Of a stretch of DNA of 64,000 nt, positions 1-12,362 are shown piece by piece; within the stretch, counting starts at the first letter, position 1, and each line of letters begins with the position of its first letter. The position numbers were made by a program, and so were the translations under genes. This DNA is from Dictyophora rubrovolvata (Eukaryota; Basidiomycota; Agaricomycetes; Phallales; Phallaceae): NCBI GenBank assembly GCA_029959195.1, contig CP114122.1, positions 372,001-436,000 on the forward strand, written 5' to 3'. Under the pieces are notes generated by a model. The model was not told where the DNA came from. It saw nothing but the letters and a program-made list of their open reading frames with translations, and did no database searches.

Positions 1-710
1 TGGTTCATGGGCGTTGGTGCTTTGTTAGGCTATGAACATGCTAACGCCAAAGCTTTAGATATATGGCACGGCATATATGGGACAGTAAATCTCATTGCAT
101 TAACAGATACATTCACAACGGACGTTTTCTTCAAGGTTCGTCGCAGATGGATCGTCCTTCGAGTCAGGGGATTCATTTAGTAAACTAGGATTTCACGCCG
201 GATCGTGCACGTTTATGGTCAGGAATTAGACAAGACAGCGGCGACCCGTTTGTCTATGCCCCAAAAGCCAAATCGATGTACGAGAGTCGAGGCGTAGACC
301 ACCGAGAACACTTCATTGTGTACTCAGACAGTGTCAATGTTGAACTTGCCAAGAACTTGAAACGTCAATGCGATGAACTGGGATTTAAAAGTACGATTTC
401 AGCAATGCTATACTTGCGAAATCATCAAGCTTACGTATTTTTTTTTCCCTTTCATTAGCCATGTTCGGGATCGGAACGAACTTTACGAACGACTTTCACA
501 AAAAATCATGTCGGGAAGAAAAGAGTAAAGCTCTGAATATAGTTATCAAAATTTCTTCAGTAAATGGCAAGCCTTGCGTTAAATTAAGTGATGAGCCCCA
601 CAAGGTAAAGACAACGATCTTTTATTTTATTTTATGTCTAAATCACTATTTAGCATACTGGCGAACATGCAGCAATCGATTTTGTGATGTCGGTGTACGG
701 CTTAAAATAA
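1..710 (+). CDS. NPT1: Nicotinate phosphoribosyltransferase, 3' part
   Basis: This enzyme makes nicotinate mononucleotide from nicotinate and PRPP in the NAD salvage (Preiss-Handler) pathway. Only the last 179 residues lie in the window, so the gene is cut by the window edge and not broken. Four exons join cleanly: 1-135, 189-390, 459-604 and 654-710. The introns are 53, 68 and 49 bases, all GT-AG. The joined frame carries family signatures: IWHGIYGTVNLIALTDTF, IRQDSGDP (part of the phosphoribosyl-binding core), VYSDSV, then FGIGTNFTNDF and SVNGKPCVKLSDEP. The last exon ends in VYGLK and a TAA stop. The family identity is firm. The amino-terminal half cannot be judged. Confidence 0.93.
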
Positions 711-3386
711 GAGGATGCCGTTTATTAGATATTAACATCTAACGATGCCTCGACGTTTCTTTAGCAAGATTCAGCAGATATTTGTACACATTGATTAGAA
801 TCGCCTTTTGTACGAACAAAATCTTATCCACACGAAATTACGCGTAGTAGCACAGAAAACACGTGGCAGCACTGGAACCGCATATATGTATTCAGGATAC
901 AGGTATGTAAACAACAAAATTCACATGTAAATCAGCCATAAAGTAGCCAATTTATTCACTAGCAAATTGACTTGTGAGTATCATTCGGGCCCTGGGTATT
1001 ATCACTGACAGACTGACCATCAACAAACTGTTTATGGACTGCCGCTGGGCCACGGACGCATTTTCTTCTTCACTCAAACGGTATCTGACGAAAATTAACA
1101 ATTATTTGTACTAGCGACTTGACTCACATACGACCGATAAATGGATGCTCTCCGCGTGGAAGAATACATACAACTTCTTCTCCTTTCAATTAAAGTTAGA
1201 GACATTCTCAAAGTTATCCACAATGTCGAATCAAAATCTAGTGTACAGGCTGATGCAGGTATAATTTGCATTGACATAAAGTGACCTGTAGTACATACAT
1301 ACATGTATGTTGAGTTTTGGGAATCTACCACACTATATGCACGTCTTCATTTATCCAACTTACGAGTAGATTCGTTCACTGCGATTATAAATCGACACAT
1401 TTCTTTCAAATCCTGTAATACTGACTCTAGAATTGTAATTCATTTCCAACGATAGTCTAAGCATTCGCATACTACCGAGGATCCTAAAAATTGTTTCAAC
1501 GATGACTCGAACCAAGTTTTCAGGCTGACATCAGTACTAAACAATATAGTAGTAGGAGTCACAGCTTGGTCGATTGTCGAGTACTCGGTCAGGGTAGATT
1601 GGCTTTATACGCTAAAAGTAACCTTGAACATCTCAGAGAGCGGCTATAACGAAGCAAAAATAAATTTAAACAAGTGAAGAAGTCACCTTGAGTTCTGGGC
1701 TGAATTCCAACGTTGATAATACGCTCTTAGGGGCGCAGACCTTTGGAAATAAAATAAGGTTTTAATGTTCAATATTTCCGACTAAGTCCTTTCTGCATTG
1801 GAAGAAAACACTGATACAGTGCTAACCTGTTCAAAACCTACAAAACTTAACTGCTAATATCACGAAAATCACGACGGGGACAACATACAATTAGTTCGAA
1901 TTTATTATAAATGAAAGGATTACGGATGTTAGTAAAAATCAACGCGCCGCGCACTGGCTGTGATTTGCATCCATGATTCCGGAGTACTGGTTTGAAAATA
2001 AACGACATCCAAAGTTTCGTCGTATGCAACTTGTCCAGTCTTGAGACAAGTATTGGCAATCTAATGAGAGTCCTGAAAAGCGGACACCATTCCAACCCCC
2101 TATAATAAAATTCCAGACGACATACTATGAACCGCCGCAAAAGGGATCAACAAGACATTTTTTCAATATAGTACGGCCCGATTATGGCGAGGTCCAAGAA
2201 AAAGGTGCTCTACACGGATACCAAGTTCAGATGAGTATCAGTGGTCGACCTAGCAACAGGCTAGCTTTATCTAGACAGTTGAGACTTGCAAGCACGATAA
2301 GATGTAATGTAGCAGAGTCTTAGCTCGTCCTATACACTAGAACCTCTGGGTGTGAGAGTGAACTGAGGACCGAGTTCGCCGCCACTTCTTTTGTTATTAT
2401 TCGACAACGAAACATGCATGTTGCCGCGGTTGATATTGAAGAAAGTGGAGTTAATCTGTTATCTATGCCGCCCGAATTGCTTCCCTCATGAGATATAATT
2501 AGCAATTAAAACTGAAAAAAGTGCTAGTGTCACCCGTTGGGCTGATCAGATCACCGGACAACTGAAATGGTTTGTGAGATAAACCGTGGATAAAATATTC
2601 CTATTTTCAGGATAGCCTATCATTCAGTGATATCTGCGTGCATCAAGTACCGAAACACGACGCATATTGGACGGCGCGGTCGTGGCAGCAAAGATAGAAG
2701 AGGCAGCGAGTGCCGTTCTTATAAAGTGTGACGAGTGCTCTAGGACACTGTTTGCAGCTCTTCAATAAAACTCACCGCTACTCAAGCCGAAAACTTCTGG
2801 GACAGTATCATCGGTTTTCTTGTTTTCTTTCAGTGACTGAACGGCAAGACAAAACAGCTATCTGGTGTTTTATTAGTGCTTGCTACCCCCAACTTTGACA
2901 TCAGTGATGGGATTTTGCAAATTCTAAAAAAAGACACAGCACCTGGCCACCACCGGAGCTAGGAGAACTATAAGGGTAAAATTCGTCTAAGTGTGGCTTT
3001 TTTTTGTCTGAGTGCTTTTCTTTACTTTTTAGTTCAATTGAGTTGTGTCTCTGTAAAAAGACTCTCTCAATACACACCCGCTCAATTGTAATGTACTAAT
3101 ATTATTGTCGTCGGCCATCTCCTATGCTGGAGTTTTAACACCAGAATTATTACGGCATGAGGGCGCAAAGAAATGAACGAAGCGAGAACACTAAATTATA
3201 TCTCCTCAACAAAAACAAAAATAAAAGTAACCAGCAACTTTTTTGTGGCACGCTTTGTTGTTCAAAAGTCGCCTGGGCTAGAGATGCCGGAGGGGTCATC
3301 CCAGTGAAGTGAACAATAATCTATTTTATTCCTGAAGCGTAAACTGACTACTTTCTCAAGTTTACAATTGAAAGTTGCAGAAAAAC

Positions 3387-3394
3387 ATATAAAA
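3387..3394 (+). promoter_or_regulatory. Candidate TATA box (ATATAAAA)
   Basis: ATATAAAA lies about 50 bases before a CT-rich run, an arrangement common at fungal core promoters. A GTAAGT donor at about 3530 could end a first exon. No coding frame follows closely, so the transcript it would serve is unknown. The same octamer occurs at 4234. Confidence 0.35.
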
Positions 3395-4233
3395 TCCAGT
3401 GGAATAGACGTTTTTCGAGCGGTTTAGTTTTGCATCATTCCTCTTCTTCTCTTCCCCGTCGGCTCACAACTTTCAACATTCCTCAGCTGTTCTGTGTGCA
3501 GCGTTCCTCCAAAGTGGTAGATTTGATAATGTAAGTTTTATGATACTTATAGACTGTATACTTATGCTCTTGTAGATCACAGAACTAACTTACTCTGTGG
3601 CGTATAAATAGCAAGGTGGCGAACTAATATATACAGCTTATTAATCGCACTTGTGAGCGCTGGATGATAATCCCCGGTCGTACAGCCACTCCAGGGGCAT
3701 ACATCGAACTTTCTGATCGTACGTAAACTGACCACTCTTCTTGTAAGCCGTTCATTTTCCAATCAGTCAGAACAAGAAAACATCCCTTTGGCCAAAGAAA
3801 CAACATAAAGGCTACTTATTCTTATTGACAACAGTTTTAGTTTCACACGCATTCAATGTCAATAAAGACCGCACAAAGTCAATATGAAAAGGAACAGGAA
3901 CAGAGCTTTGGTCACGAACAAATGTGGACAGACAAGGACCACTCACTAACATGTGTTTCCTCTATTTTTTCTTCAGATAAACGCCACTCGATTTGTTCTG
4001 CTATATTAGGTATGGCCTTAGATTCTTACCCTGCAAACATGAGTGAGTCCTTGTTGATCGAAACATGATGGGCCTTCGACATGTCAACGTCAGAGATCCT
4101 CCCTTTGAGCGATCTCTCATTTGTGGTCAATGTTGAATTTTTGGGGTGGTTTGCATGCTGTCCCAGTGTCCTTAACGATGGCGGCAGCATTACGCGGTCC
4201 TTTATCTGAGTTCATGCATCGCCGTTGCGTATC

Positions 4234-4241
4234 ATATAAAA
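4234..4241 (+). promoter_or_regulatory. Candidate TATA box of the gene starting at 4343
   Basis: ATATAAAA sits 109 bases before the chosen ATG. This spacing leaves room for a short 5' leader, which is rich in C and T and holds TTCCCCTTCCCTTCCCCCC just before the start. It supports ATG 4343 over the in-frame ATG at 4121, which lies upstream of the box. Confidence 0.5.
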
Positions 4242-4342
4242 CAGACACTATTCATGTCCGGTTTACGACAAGAATTTCTTCTTTACCACGTTCATCTATC
4301 AACAATTATTCCCCTTCCCTTCCCCCCCTTCTAACTTCTGCG

Positions 4343-6643
4343 ATGTCATACCCTTCCAAATACAACGAGCAGTCTGACCGTTTCGACGTACCTTTGGAAG
4401 CCCCCCCTTTTGAGGACTTCCAAAGTTACTTCGAAGCTCGACTCTCTCAACTCCCTCAAACAACTGGTCCACCTTTCCCCTCAGGCTTTAAACGTCCTCA
4501 GCAGCAATTTCCATCTATCCAATCAGCCTCTGACCCAAATTCATGGTACTCACTGGCAGACGCGTCGTCGTCTTCGAACTCCCGCCCCATTTCAGGAACT
4601 TATTCGTTTCCTTCGAGCTCGCGAACATTAGACGTGTCACCTTTGGGTCCCTTTTACGAGCCAAATACCTCTTCACAAAACACGCATTCGCCACCGTTTG
4701 TGCCTTCAACTGAGGATGATTATACCTTTCTTGCAAACTTAGATCCCTCGCTTCTTGACACAGATATTATCAATGGTAAGCCATATACCGAATTGTTCTT
4801 TCATTTATTAAACGCTTTTAGTTGTGAACAACTCCTCATTATCATACATTCCCGAGCCGGTCGGACACGGCTCTTCTCCCTCAAGAAAAAGACCCCGTGC
4901 AAATGAAGCACCCGAATCTAATAACGCGTCGATCGACGCGTTTTCGAATCTTAAACGCCGTAGGGTGTCTACTAATGATCACCAAACCTTACCCAGTACG
5001 TCATAAAAAGCGTTTTGAGTGCGATCTCATTCATTGACGCGTTGTTGTCTCAGGTGTTCCTTCAACAAATGCTTACAACAACAACAACAACAACTACGTT
5101 ATGACAAATACCTTCAATGACTTTTGTAAGTGACAATTATTTTTATATTTTATATTTTTGGATGTTGAGTACAATATATATTCTTCGACGTATTAGCCTT
5201 ACCGGCTTCAACCCCCCGCGCCAATACGACACTTTCATCTACTCCTTATCCAAATCCCCAAATCTTTCACAGTATGTCTAGGCCCTTTTTAATATATGTT
5301 CATCTTTTGACGCGTGTCCAACAGACGCACCTACTCATTCCGTCCCCCTTCCACCTACTCCTTCAGTTCTTCTCCCGCCTCTTCATGTGGGTGTGACTCA
5401 AGCTAGTCCCACTGCCTCTTATAGAACGGCGATCGATAACAATGCATGGTGGAATCCAAATGTGGACTTATACGCCCCTCTCGTCAATCTTTCGCCTCCC
5501 CCTCCTGTTGCCATTCCGCCCACCTATTTGCCCGGAACTCAATTTTATCCAAATGCTTATGCGGGAAATGAAGGCGCAGTCGAATACACAGTGGGATTAA
5601 ATGGCAATGGAAACGGAGATTTATATAATGGTCGGTCCTACTTCTATTTTATTCTAAGCCTTTGATTGAACTATTATGTGTAGCCGCAGGGCCCTCTCAA
5701 GCTGATGCGCTCCCATTGTCATATTTCACGCTCTCCGATGCGGAACATGGACCTCTTGATTGGACCGCGGGTCTGCTAGGTCCAGAACACTTTTATAACA
5801 CCACTGGTAAGTGATTTCAATTTTATTATTGATTCGTTGAGTTGACCTGTCATTGTGTACAGCCGTTGCTTCGGTTGGATCATCATCGGTTCCAGTTGTT
5901 CCGTCGTTTTTGGAGAAACAAACCCCGGTATATCACACAAACGCGGTTGCAAACAGTAAGTCTCAACTTTATTTTTATATATGAACAGTCAGAATGACAA
6001 GGCCATATAAGATGCAACCAACTCGAGTGTCGTCGACTTTCGTCAACACTCGATCCCCACCTACCAGATATCGACGAGAGGACATGTCGCAAATGCGACT
6101 ATGCCCAATGCTCAGGTGCCTTCGACATCGGGGGCACCAAGTGTTGATCCTCTTACGATCACATATGAAATTATCGAACCCACCCCGCCTTCTTCCCCTT
6201 CCCCGATCTGCAGCCCCAAGCGTAAACGTAAACCCACGCTTTACCCAGATGAAAAGCTATGGCTTCGTAGGGGTGATGAATTTGTGTGCCGCTACAAGGG
6301 ACCGGGCTGTCCCGAGGGTTGTGCACAAAAGTCAGATACGCCACGAAACTTAGGTCGTCACATGCGTAAGCACGCTAAAACTGAGGCAGGCATGCAAGAT
6401 CTTTCACCCAATGAAAGAGTGGCAATCAATGGCATGCCCGAGGGGCTGCTGAGGGTGAGAGCGGCATGTAAACTCCCCCGTGCCAAACTGCATCAGTGTG
6501 CATTCTATCGTGAACATGGTCGTCGCTGGGTCGTGATGACGATGGAGCGGGAGGATAATTTGGAGCGGAAACACAACGACTCAAACCACGGTCCTGATCA
6601 ACGACAGTCCCGTCCGCAGAAGAAGCGAAAAAAGAAGGTTTGA
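4343..6643 (+). CDS. Finger-like nuclear protein, uncharacterised
   Basis: Eight exons join into 635 residues: 4343-4775, 4822-4995, 5054-5125, 5197-5271, 5325-5630, 5684-5806, 5863-5955 and 6012-6643. All introns are GT-AG and share one phase. The first two thirds are low complexity, rich in Ser, Pro, Thr and Asn. An Asn run near 5080 is encoded by AAC repeats. Two basic patches (RKRPR and KRRR) look like nuclear import signals. The last 180 residues look folded: KRKRKPTLYPDEKLW, then C-X5-C-X3-C followed by LGRHMRKH, a C2H2-like finger with odd spacing, and a second Cys/His stretch with LHQCAFYREHGRRW. It ends in a very basic tail. A DNA-binding regulator is plausible but not proven. I do not recognise a named family. 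Confidence 0.8.
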
Positions 6644-7824
6644 TCACCGTGTCTTTGGATCGATGTCAAGAGCGTCTTTGTCAGATTTATCTATATTCAT
6701 TAGTTGTTTCTCTTTTGATTTACTGTCAGTGTGTAGAATAATATCAGCAATCATGTACCAACACATACCATCATGTATTTTCATTTTAGCATACCGTCCT
6801 GTACCAACGACATACCATCCTCTGTATTCATGTGCCTCTTCATCGCTGGCGGTGATAGAAACAACAAAAGAGAAACGCTCCAGTTTGAGCACAATAAGAA
6901 CCCCTTATATATACGTTTGCGTCGAAACAAAAAAGAAACAAGGGCTCAAAGGGCGTGTGTAGTCGTGTATCGATCGTTTACTACCCTTTTGTAGCCTTTG
7001 TCATGCCGAGCCAGCGGTCACGCGGTCACGTGCCTAGATTGAGTAATCAAACGCCAACACATTCCGACGCGCACTCTCTTCGTGCTCTTATCCTACTATC
7101 TACTGCTTTTTAAAGGTCATTGTAAGCCGTATAATCCCAGGATCGCGGATTATGAAGAAATCACGGAAATACGAGTCGTTTCTCTCGATGGTCTGTCTAA
7201 AATATTTCCTACTGAGTTTCTGGAACGACGATGTCAAAGCACAGAACGGGAAGCAACTCGATGACCTGACCCTAGAAAACTTGCTCAAGTAATTCTGGAC
7301 GTCGTACGTCACGAAGGCGTCGCTCAAGGACGATAACTGGTTCTTTAACTTGGCAGTGCTTGTTTGAAAGGTGTTCGGGCTGTTTTGGATGTGGCAGTGG
7401 GTCCCGCCTGGGCAGGCTTGCTCGACTGAAATTGGAGCTCAGCATGTATCATACGAATTGACAGCGAGAACTTTGCCGTCGCGATGGTTAATCACACCAA
7501 GCCGAAACCTCTAACCCTACCTGTGTACACAGGAACAACCTTGAACCGGTCCTTGGCCTTCCTTGGCTTCCGCGGCATTTTCCTCCATTGTTATCAATCA
7601 ATCGCTCCGGTGGTTCCATTCCTTTGTTAGGATTATTAGGTCCGAACCATACCATCTCGAGGCACTGCAACAAATGAATTACTATTATGGATGTCGATCT
7701 TGCTATGAACCGTTCCTGATATTGCGGACGCAGAGTCCTTTGTTGGACAATGTGAAATATAAACTGTCCATATTTACATCCACCATCTACTTTGTCGACG
7801 TCCACGCTACGAAAAATAAGCCTT
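6644..7824. other. Intergenic interval with a faint coding trace
   Basis: No intact gene was found here. One plus-strand frame from about 7152 to 7290 reads like protein (FWNDDVKAQNGK, then LDDLTLENLLK) and continues past a stop as WTSYVTKASLKDDNWFF. It could be a decayed gene piece or chance. No start, splice signals or homologous family could be assigned. The far end contains the promoter of the next gene. Confidence 0.35.
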
Positions 7825-7830
7825 TATAAA
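7825..7830 (+). promoter_or_regulatory. Candidate TATA box of the gene at 7921
   Basis: TATAAA lies 96 bases before the ATG at 7921. The leader between them is rich in C and A (CCCACCCACCCACAG just before the ATG). The position matches the other TATA-ATG spacing in this window. Confidence 0.5.
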
Positions 7831-7920
7831 CGCCATCCTTGCCTACTCCCTGTTCGAAACAAGATCCTATACCCCTCACTCATCTAAACTCATTACTATT
7901 ATCCCACCCACCCACAGAAG

Positions 7921-8572
7921 ATGGTCAACGGCAAACCAACCGCCTCATCGACCCCCTTTCAAACCGAAGCCAAAGTTCAGGCCCGTAAAAGTACAGCAAT
8001 GATGCTGCTGCGCTGGCTATTTGCGTGGCTATTAAAGGTTATCTTTACCCTTTCCGGAGTCCATCTCTCCCAGCGTCGTGGCGTGCCGATCCAATGTTCC
8101 AAGCAAGCATATTTCGGCACCCACGTGTTATCGAGGTGATTTTGAGGTTGACTCCCGAGGAAGTACGTCCTCTCTCATTAGTTTATGCGTTGTCGCCAGA
8201 TTCCTAACCTAACCGAACAAGCAGCGTCGTGCTTTCGAGAGAGAGGTCCGCACGCTCTATGCGTACATTGGGTATCTGATATCGTTCATCAACCGTTATG
8301 TTGAGCTAGAGGATCACCACATAAAGACGATTCGTGAAGGGCTCGGGGGGCCACTTTTGCTCCTGGACTTAGAAACTGTCAGTAGCAGCGAAATAACTTC
8401 TTTTCTAGATCCACTCTTTGTTGACCACCCGCCCACTTTACAGCCTCCCAAACAAAATCAATCCTGGGCCAGGAAAATCCCGGGAGCGTTGGCGCGGTTA
8501 ACGAGAGGCCGGATGTTATACTTTTTCCTCATTCCCGTTTTCCTTCTGCTGTACTTAACTATCTTCTCTTGA
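7921..8572 (+). pseudogene. Small tail-anchored membrane protein, frame broken once
   Basis: An ATG at 7921 opens 26 codons ending KSTA. A convincing frame then continues at 7998 in a different phase (NDAAALAICVAIKGYLYPF), shifted by one base, as if one A had been lost from the CAATG at 7997-8001. Downstream the frame reads VIEVILRLTPEE. A clean GT-AG intron follows (8163-8224), and the last exon runs to the TGA at 8572. That exon has LYAYIGYLISFINRYVELED and ends in a hydrophobic segment (MLYFFLIPVFLLLYLTIF), so the protein looks tail-anchored. I do not know the family. The break may be real or a sequence error; no intron of normal size explains it. The intact promoter and splice sites argue for a young lesion or an error. 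Confidence 0.5.
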
Positions 8573-9885
8573 TACGCGACTTTCACTTTCTTCATTACAC
8601 ACTCAGGCTCCACACTACTTCAGGATCGCTCTTAGTATCACCTATACCGCTTACTTATAATGGACAGGAAATCTGGACATCAAGTATCGGGCCCGGAAGA
8701 CGGCCTCGACATTCAATTGGATGTGTGAATACCCACGGACCTAGTTCTCAAAGATCGATGTCTCTTCTTAGCTGGCACAATATGTAATTCCCGGGTATTG
8801 AAGTATGCTGTAAATTTTCTGCCAACCGGACTACATCCTTCACATGATTCAATGAAGATGTGTTTAATCCTCGTTAGGGACACCGCATGTATTACAGACA
8901 TTGAGGTTACTCAAACAGAATCCGAATCGGACGACCAATGTAAATTAAAGTGCCTGACATCTTTTATAATTTGGACATTAAATGCACCAGCCCTGCACTA
9001 ATCTGAGTAAGAAGACACGTACAAAACCGTTTTTCAGAGCTCTGATTAGTTTATAAAGCTAAAAAGGCAATTTCGATTTTTGTGACAAAAAAACAGGCAT
9101 TCGATTTTATGTGTAGATTTTAGATAAAAAAACACTGAATTGGTTATGTAATAAACCTTTTTTTTGACGGCTGCCGGCTTGTATCTCGACCTGTACTTCT
9201 AAAAAAATACCTAGGATCATAACCCCTATTATGGTCATTGGTGCCGTGATTCGACTCGATAATGAAGCCAAGCTATCACGCTGATATGGTACGGATATCA
9301 TTTCTTCTTATACATAGTCTATCTTGCACATGAGTAAGAAGAATAATATCAAGGTCACACGCACAAAATGTTGTATGGGTATCAGGGTCGAGAATATAAA
9401 GCTATTTTCCTATACATACGACTCCTTGTATCTGCCACCCTGATGAGGAGACTTGAAGCTTGAGCTTGAGTTCCGAGCCTGCACCAATTCCAAAAATTAT
9501 GAAGTACACGGGACCCTGAAGGGATTGCCGTACTCTCGATGAGGATGACGGGTCGTAGAGAAGTCCACATGGTAATACATCACCAAATGGCAACAGCTGA
9601 CTGATCCAAGTACATGCATATCAGAAGTAGCCGATTATCGGTGCAATTGATCTAAGGGAAATGAGTTTGTGTTTTTTTGAGAAATGTGCACTTGGGTCGA
9701 CGCTTAGTATCGCTAAATTCGAGTCAGTCTTTCAAAAGACGCGGATGAGTCAAATCATAGTTGCGCAGAATGACTCGAACACCGTCACCACCAGCGTGGA
9801 AAGCTGCTCCGAATCCGATCGCAAGCCAGACGCCGTGCCCACTGCCCATCTTTCTGCCTCGTGCTGATAGCACTTTAAGTCAACG
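8573..9885. other. Intergenic interval, nothing recognised
   Basis: About 1.3 kb, AT-rich, with only short frames. A Met-initiated frame at 9661-9867 precedes the kinase gene but is closed by stops and does not join it. An in-frame TAG 15 bases before the kinase ATG at 9886 fixes that start. The interval probably holds the kinase promoter. Confidence 0.5.
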
Positions 9886-12167
9886 ATGGCTGCGCCATTA
9901 TACACAACAGGTAAGTAGACATTGACTCCGAAAAATCAGTTGTCGATAAGAATGTTTTTTGGACAGCATCTGGTTTACTTTTTCATGCGGGGAAAATTAT
10001 CGTTGTCACGGTCGGTCTTCCTGCGCGAGGCAAGACACACATTTCCCGTGCTTTAGAACGGTATTTGCGATGGCTCGGAGTGAAGACTCAGGTTGTTAGT
10101 CTGGGAGATTACAGAAGAAAAGTGCTCGGAGGCGCACAGAATCTTCCCAAGGATTATTTCACACTCGGCGAGAAGAGTCCCGAGACGGAAAGCCTGAGAA
10201 GAGACGTCAAGGCAGGCTGCGAAGCTCTCATTATAGAGTTCTTTGAGAAAGGCGGACAAGTCGTTATTTATGATGCTAATAATGGAACCGTCAAAGCACG
10301 TCAGGAGTTAGCTGAGACGTTTCACGCTGCAGGAATACATGTTGTCTTTCTCGGTGCGTGGATCTCACCCCTGGGAGCGCCGCGGTTTTTAACAGTCGAT
10401 CGTTGCTGATCCCCGTACCACCACACGCAGAGTCTGTACTAACTAATGATGAACTCGTTGAGGCTAACATTCGGAGTGTCAAGATATCTTCACCTGATGT
10501 GCGTTCTTGCTGAAACAAGTTTACATGTCCCGATATTGACCAAGCAGTTGCACTTAGTACAAGAATGTCAGCCCCGAAGAGGCGGTTCGAGATTACTGGT
10601 CAAGGATCAAGGATCACGAGAAGCATTATGAACCAGTCGTAGAGACTAATTGGCCCTTCATCCGGATCATTAATGTTTGTCGTTAATTGTTTTTTCTGCT
10701 GCTCCGCGTAGCTAATTCTGACGAAACAAACCAGGTCGGAGAAAAGATTATGGTTAATGTTGGTAACTTGTCATGTATCAAGAATTATCATTTTATTGAT
10801 TTTGATTAGGGAATTCAAGGATATTTGCAAGTGTGTAAAAGCTGTTGCAAGTTTTCTGCCCGCAACTTGACCTTTTTTTACTAGTCCCGAATCGTGTTTT
10901 TCCTCATGAACATCCACAACAAGTACCGAACGATTTATTTTGCACGCGTGAGGAGTTTTGCACTTTGACTATGACATATTGTTTTTTCCCATTAAACGGG
11001 ATTGTTGGTTTAGTCAGGACAATCACTGATAGAACATTCTTACAAAGCTGACTCGGATCTCTCAGCAGCAGGCTGGGAATACGCTGAGAAGTTGAAAGAG
11101 TTCGTCCTGGAGCGTCGAGCCAAAACGCTCGAATCACGAGGATTGGACAGTGAAGACCGCAGACTTGTCGTACGTGCCCATCTCCATAAGGTCGCACCGT
11201 AATGTTTTAAAGAACCTTTCTTCTTCTTCTTCTAGATCTGGACTTCTGCTCGACGGCGAGCACATCATACCGCCTGGCCTTTTATTGCAGCCGCAGCAGC
11301 GGTACACAAGTCTAGTCTTAGTGTTGCACCTTCCCCGCCCGATTCAGTGTCCGGCTCAGCCCCAGCCTCACCAGACGTCCTTCCTCTTGCAGCCAGAACG
11401 CCACCTTCCCTTCTTTCCGCGCTCCCCCCAGCGGCAACTCCCGTTCCTGTACCCGTTCCTCGCGTCAAGGTCATTGAAAAACCTCAAATGTCAGAGATCA
11501 ATCCCGGTGTATGGGACGGGCTTAGTCCTGATGATGCTAACGAGAAATATCCGGTAGAATGGGAACGCTTTTTGAAAGATCCTTATGCGTTTCGAGCGCC
11601 GAGGGCAGAGAGTTATCATGATTTGTGCGGTATGTGATGAAGGGAAAAAGCAGTGGTTTTTGAATTCAATTTCTTTATAGTTCGTTTGGAGCCTATTTTG
11701 ATCGAGTTGGAAAAGGAACAAGAGGACTTGTTGATCGTTTCGCATGCATCTGTTATCAGATGTCTGCTTGCATATCTTATTGGTTTACCTGCCACTGAAA
11801 TTCCCGCCATCGAAATTGCTCGTGGAGATTTGATAGAGGTATGTATTTCTGCTTTGCAGATGCGTTGTTTGACACACCTTTCCGGTAGGTTGTTCCTGCG
11901 TCGTACGGTGTGCACAGCCGAGCCTTCCACTTCTGGGACGGACCAGGTCGCAGACACAATGACTCGGAGCCAGACAACCATTCTTCGAACATGAATTTTT
12001 ACGAAAACTTTGTAGAGGATACAAAATATCGGATTAGAACCGGAACGGGGAATATCACACCATCAGAAACCATGATGTATCACCACCATCATCATCCTCA
12101 TCCCCACGTCTATCACATTTTTAGACAGCCCTCTGAGAAAGAGGAGGCGGAGGAGATCGACTCGTAG
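9886..12167 (+). CDS. PFK26: 6-phosphofructo-2-kinase with a likely inactive bisphosphatase half
   Basis: It makes fructose-2,6-bisphosphate, the cytosolic activator of glycolysis. Eleven exons give 563 residues: 9886-9910, 9967-10353, 10431-10498, 10558-10674, 10735-10758, 10810-10830, 10885-10947, 11014-11169, 11236-11629, 11681-11838 and 11889-12167. The kinase half has the P-loop GLPARGKTHIS (residues about 24-34), VVSLGDYRRK and EANIRSVKISSPD. In the bisphosphatase half the usual RHGE catalytic motif reads ARSGQS, so the phospho-accepting His is Ser. The later His is kept (IVSHASVIRCLL). Yeast PFK26 is known to carry the same His-to-Ser change, so this is probably a kinase only. A Pro/Ala-rich insert separates WTSARRRAHHTAWPF from the rest. 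The tail has a His cluster (YHHHHHPHPHVYH). Confidence 0.92.
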
Positions 12168-12362
12168 TTGAATTTATTTTTTTATAAACTTTACAAGGCA
12201 GAGAAGATAGACCCATAGCTCAATTTTTCTGTTGTATACGAATTTGTATAAGCTTAGAGTTAGTACGTTAGGAAAGAAAATGTCCGTGTTCTATACAGTG
12301 AAAGATGTAGGAGGGATATGCAAAGGTATAACCACAAAGAATGCCAATGCCTTGTTATTTTT

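Larger units (their letters stand above)
711..4342. other. Gene-poor interval with no recognised gene
   Basis: This is the longest stretch without a recognisable gene, about 3.6 kb. Open frames are short and unlike known proteins. The best is a Met-initiated frame at 1141 on the plus strand of about 40 codons, followed by a possible donor near 1260; no continuing exon was convincing. Near 3390 there is an ATATAAAA box, followed by a CT-rich run (about 3440-3455) and a GTAAGT donor at about 3530. That looks like a promoter and a spliced non-coding first exon, perhaps a far upstream start for the gene at 4343 or the relic of another gene. No terminal repeats or transposase-like frames were seen. 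Confidence 0.5.

Noticed and set aside
1456-1680. Open plus-strand frame of about 70 codons in the first gap
   Set aside because: No Met start, no splice partner and odd composition; a frame of this length is expected by chance in several kilobases.
4121-4342. In-frame amino extension of the finger-like protein
   Set aside because: It lies across the TATA box at 4234 and its sequence is not protein-like, so the ATG at 4343 is preferred.
9661-9867. Plus-strand frame before the PFK2 gene as an amino extension
   Set aside because: Stops in all joins; an in-frame TAG lies just before the ATG at 9886.
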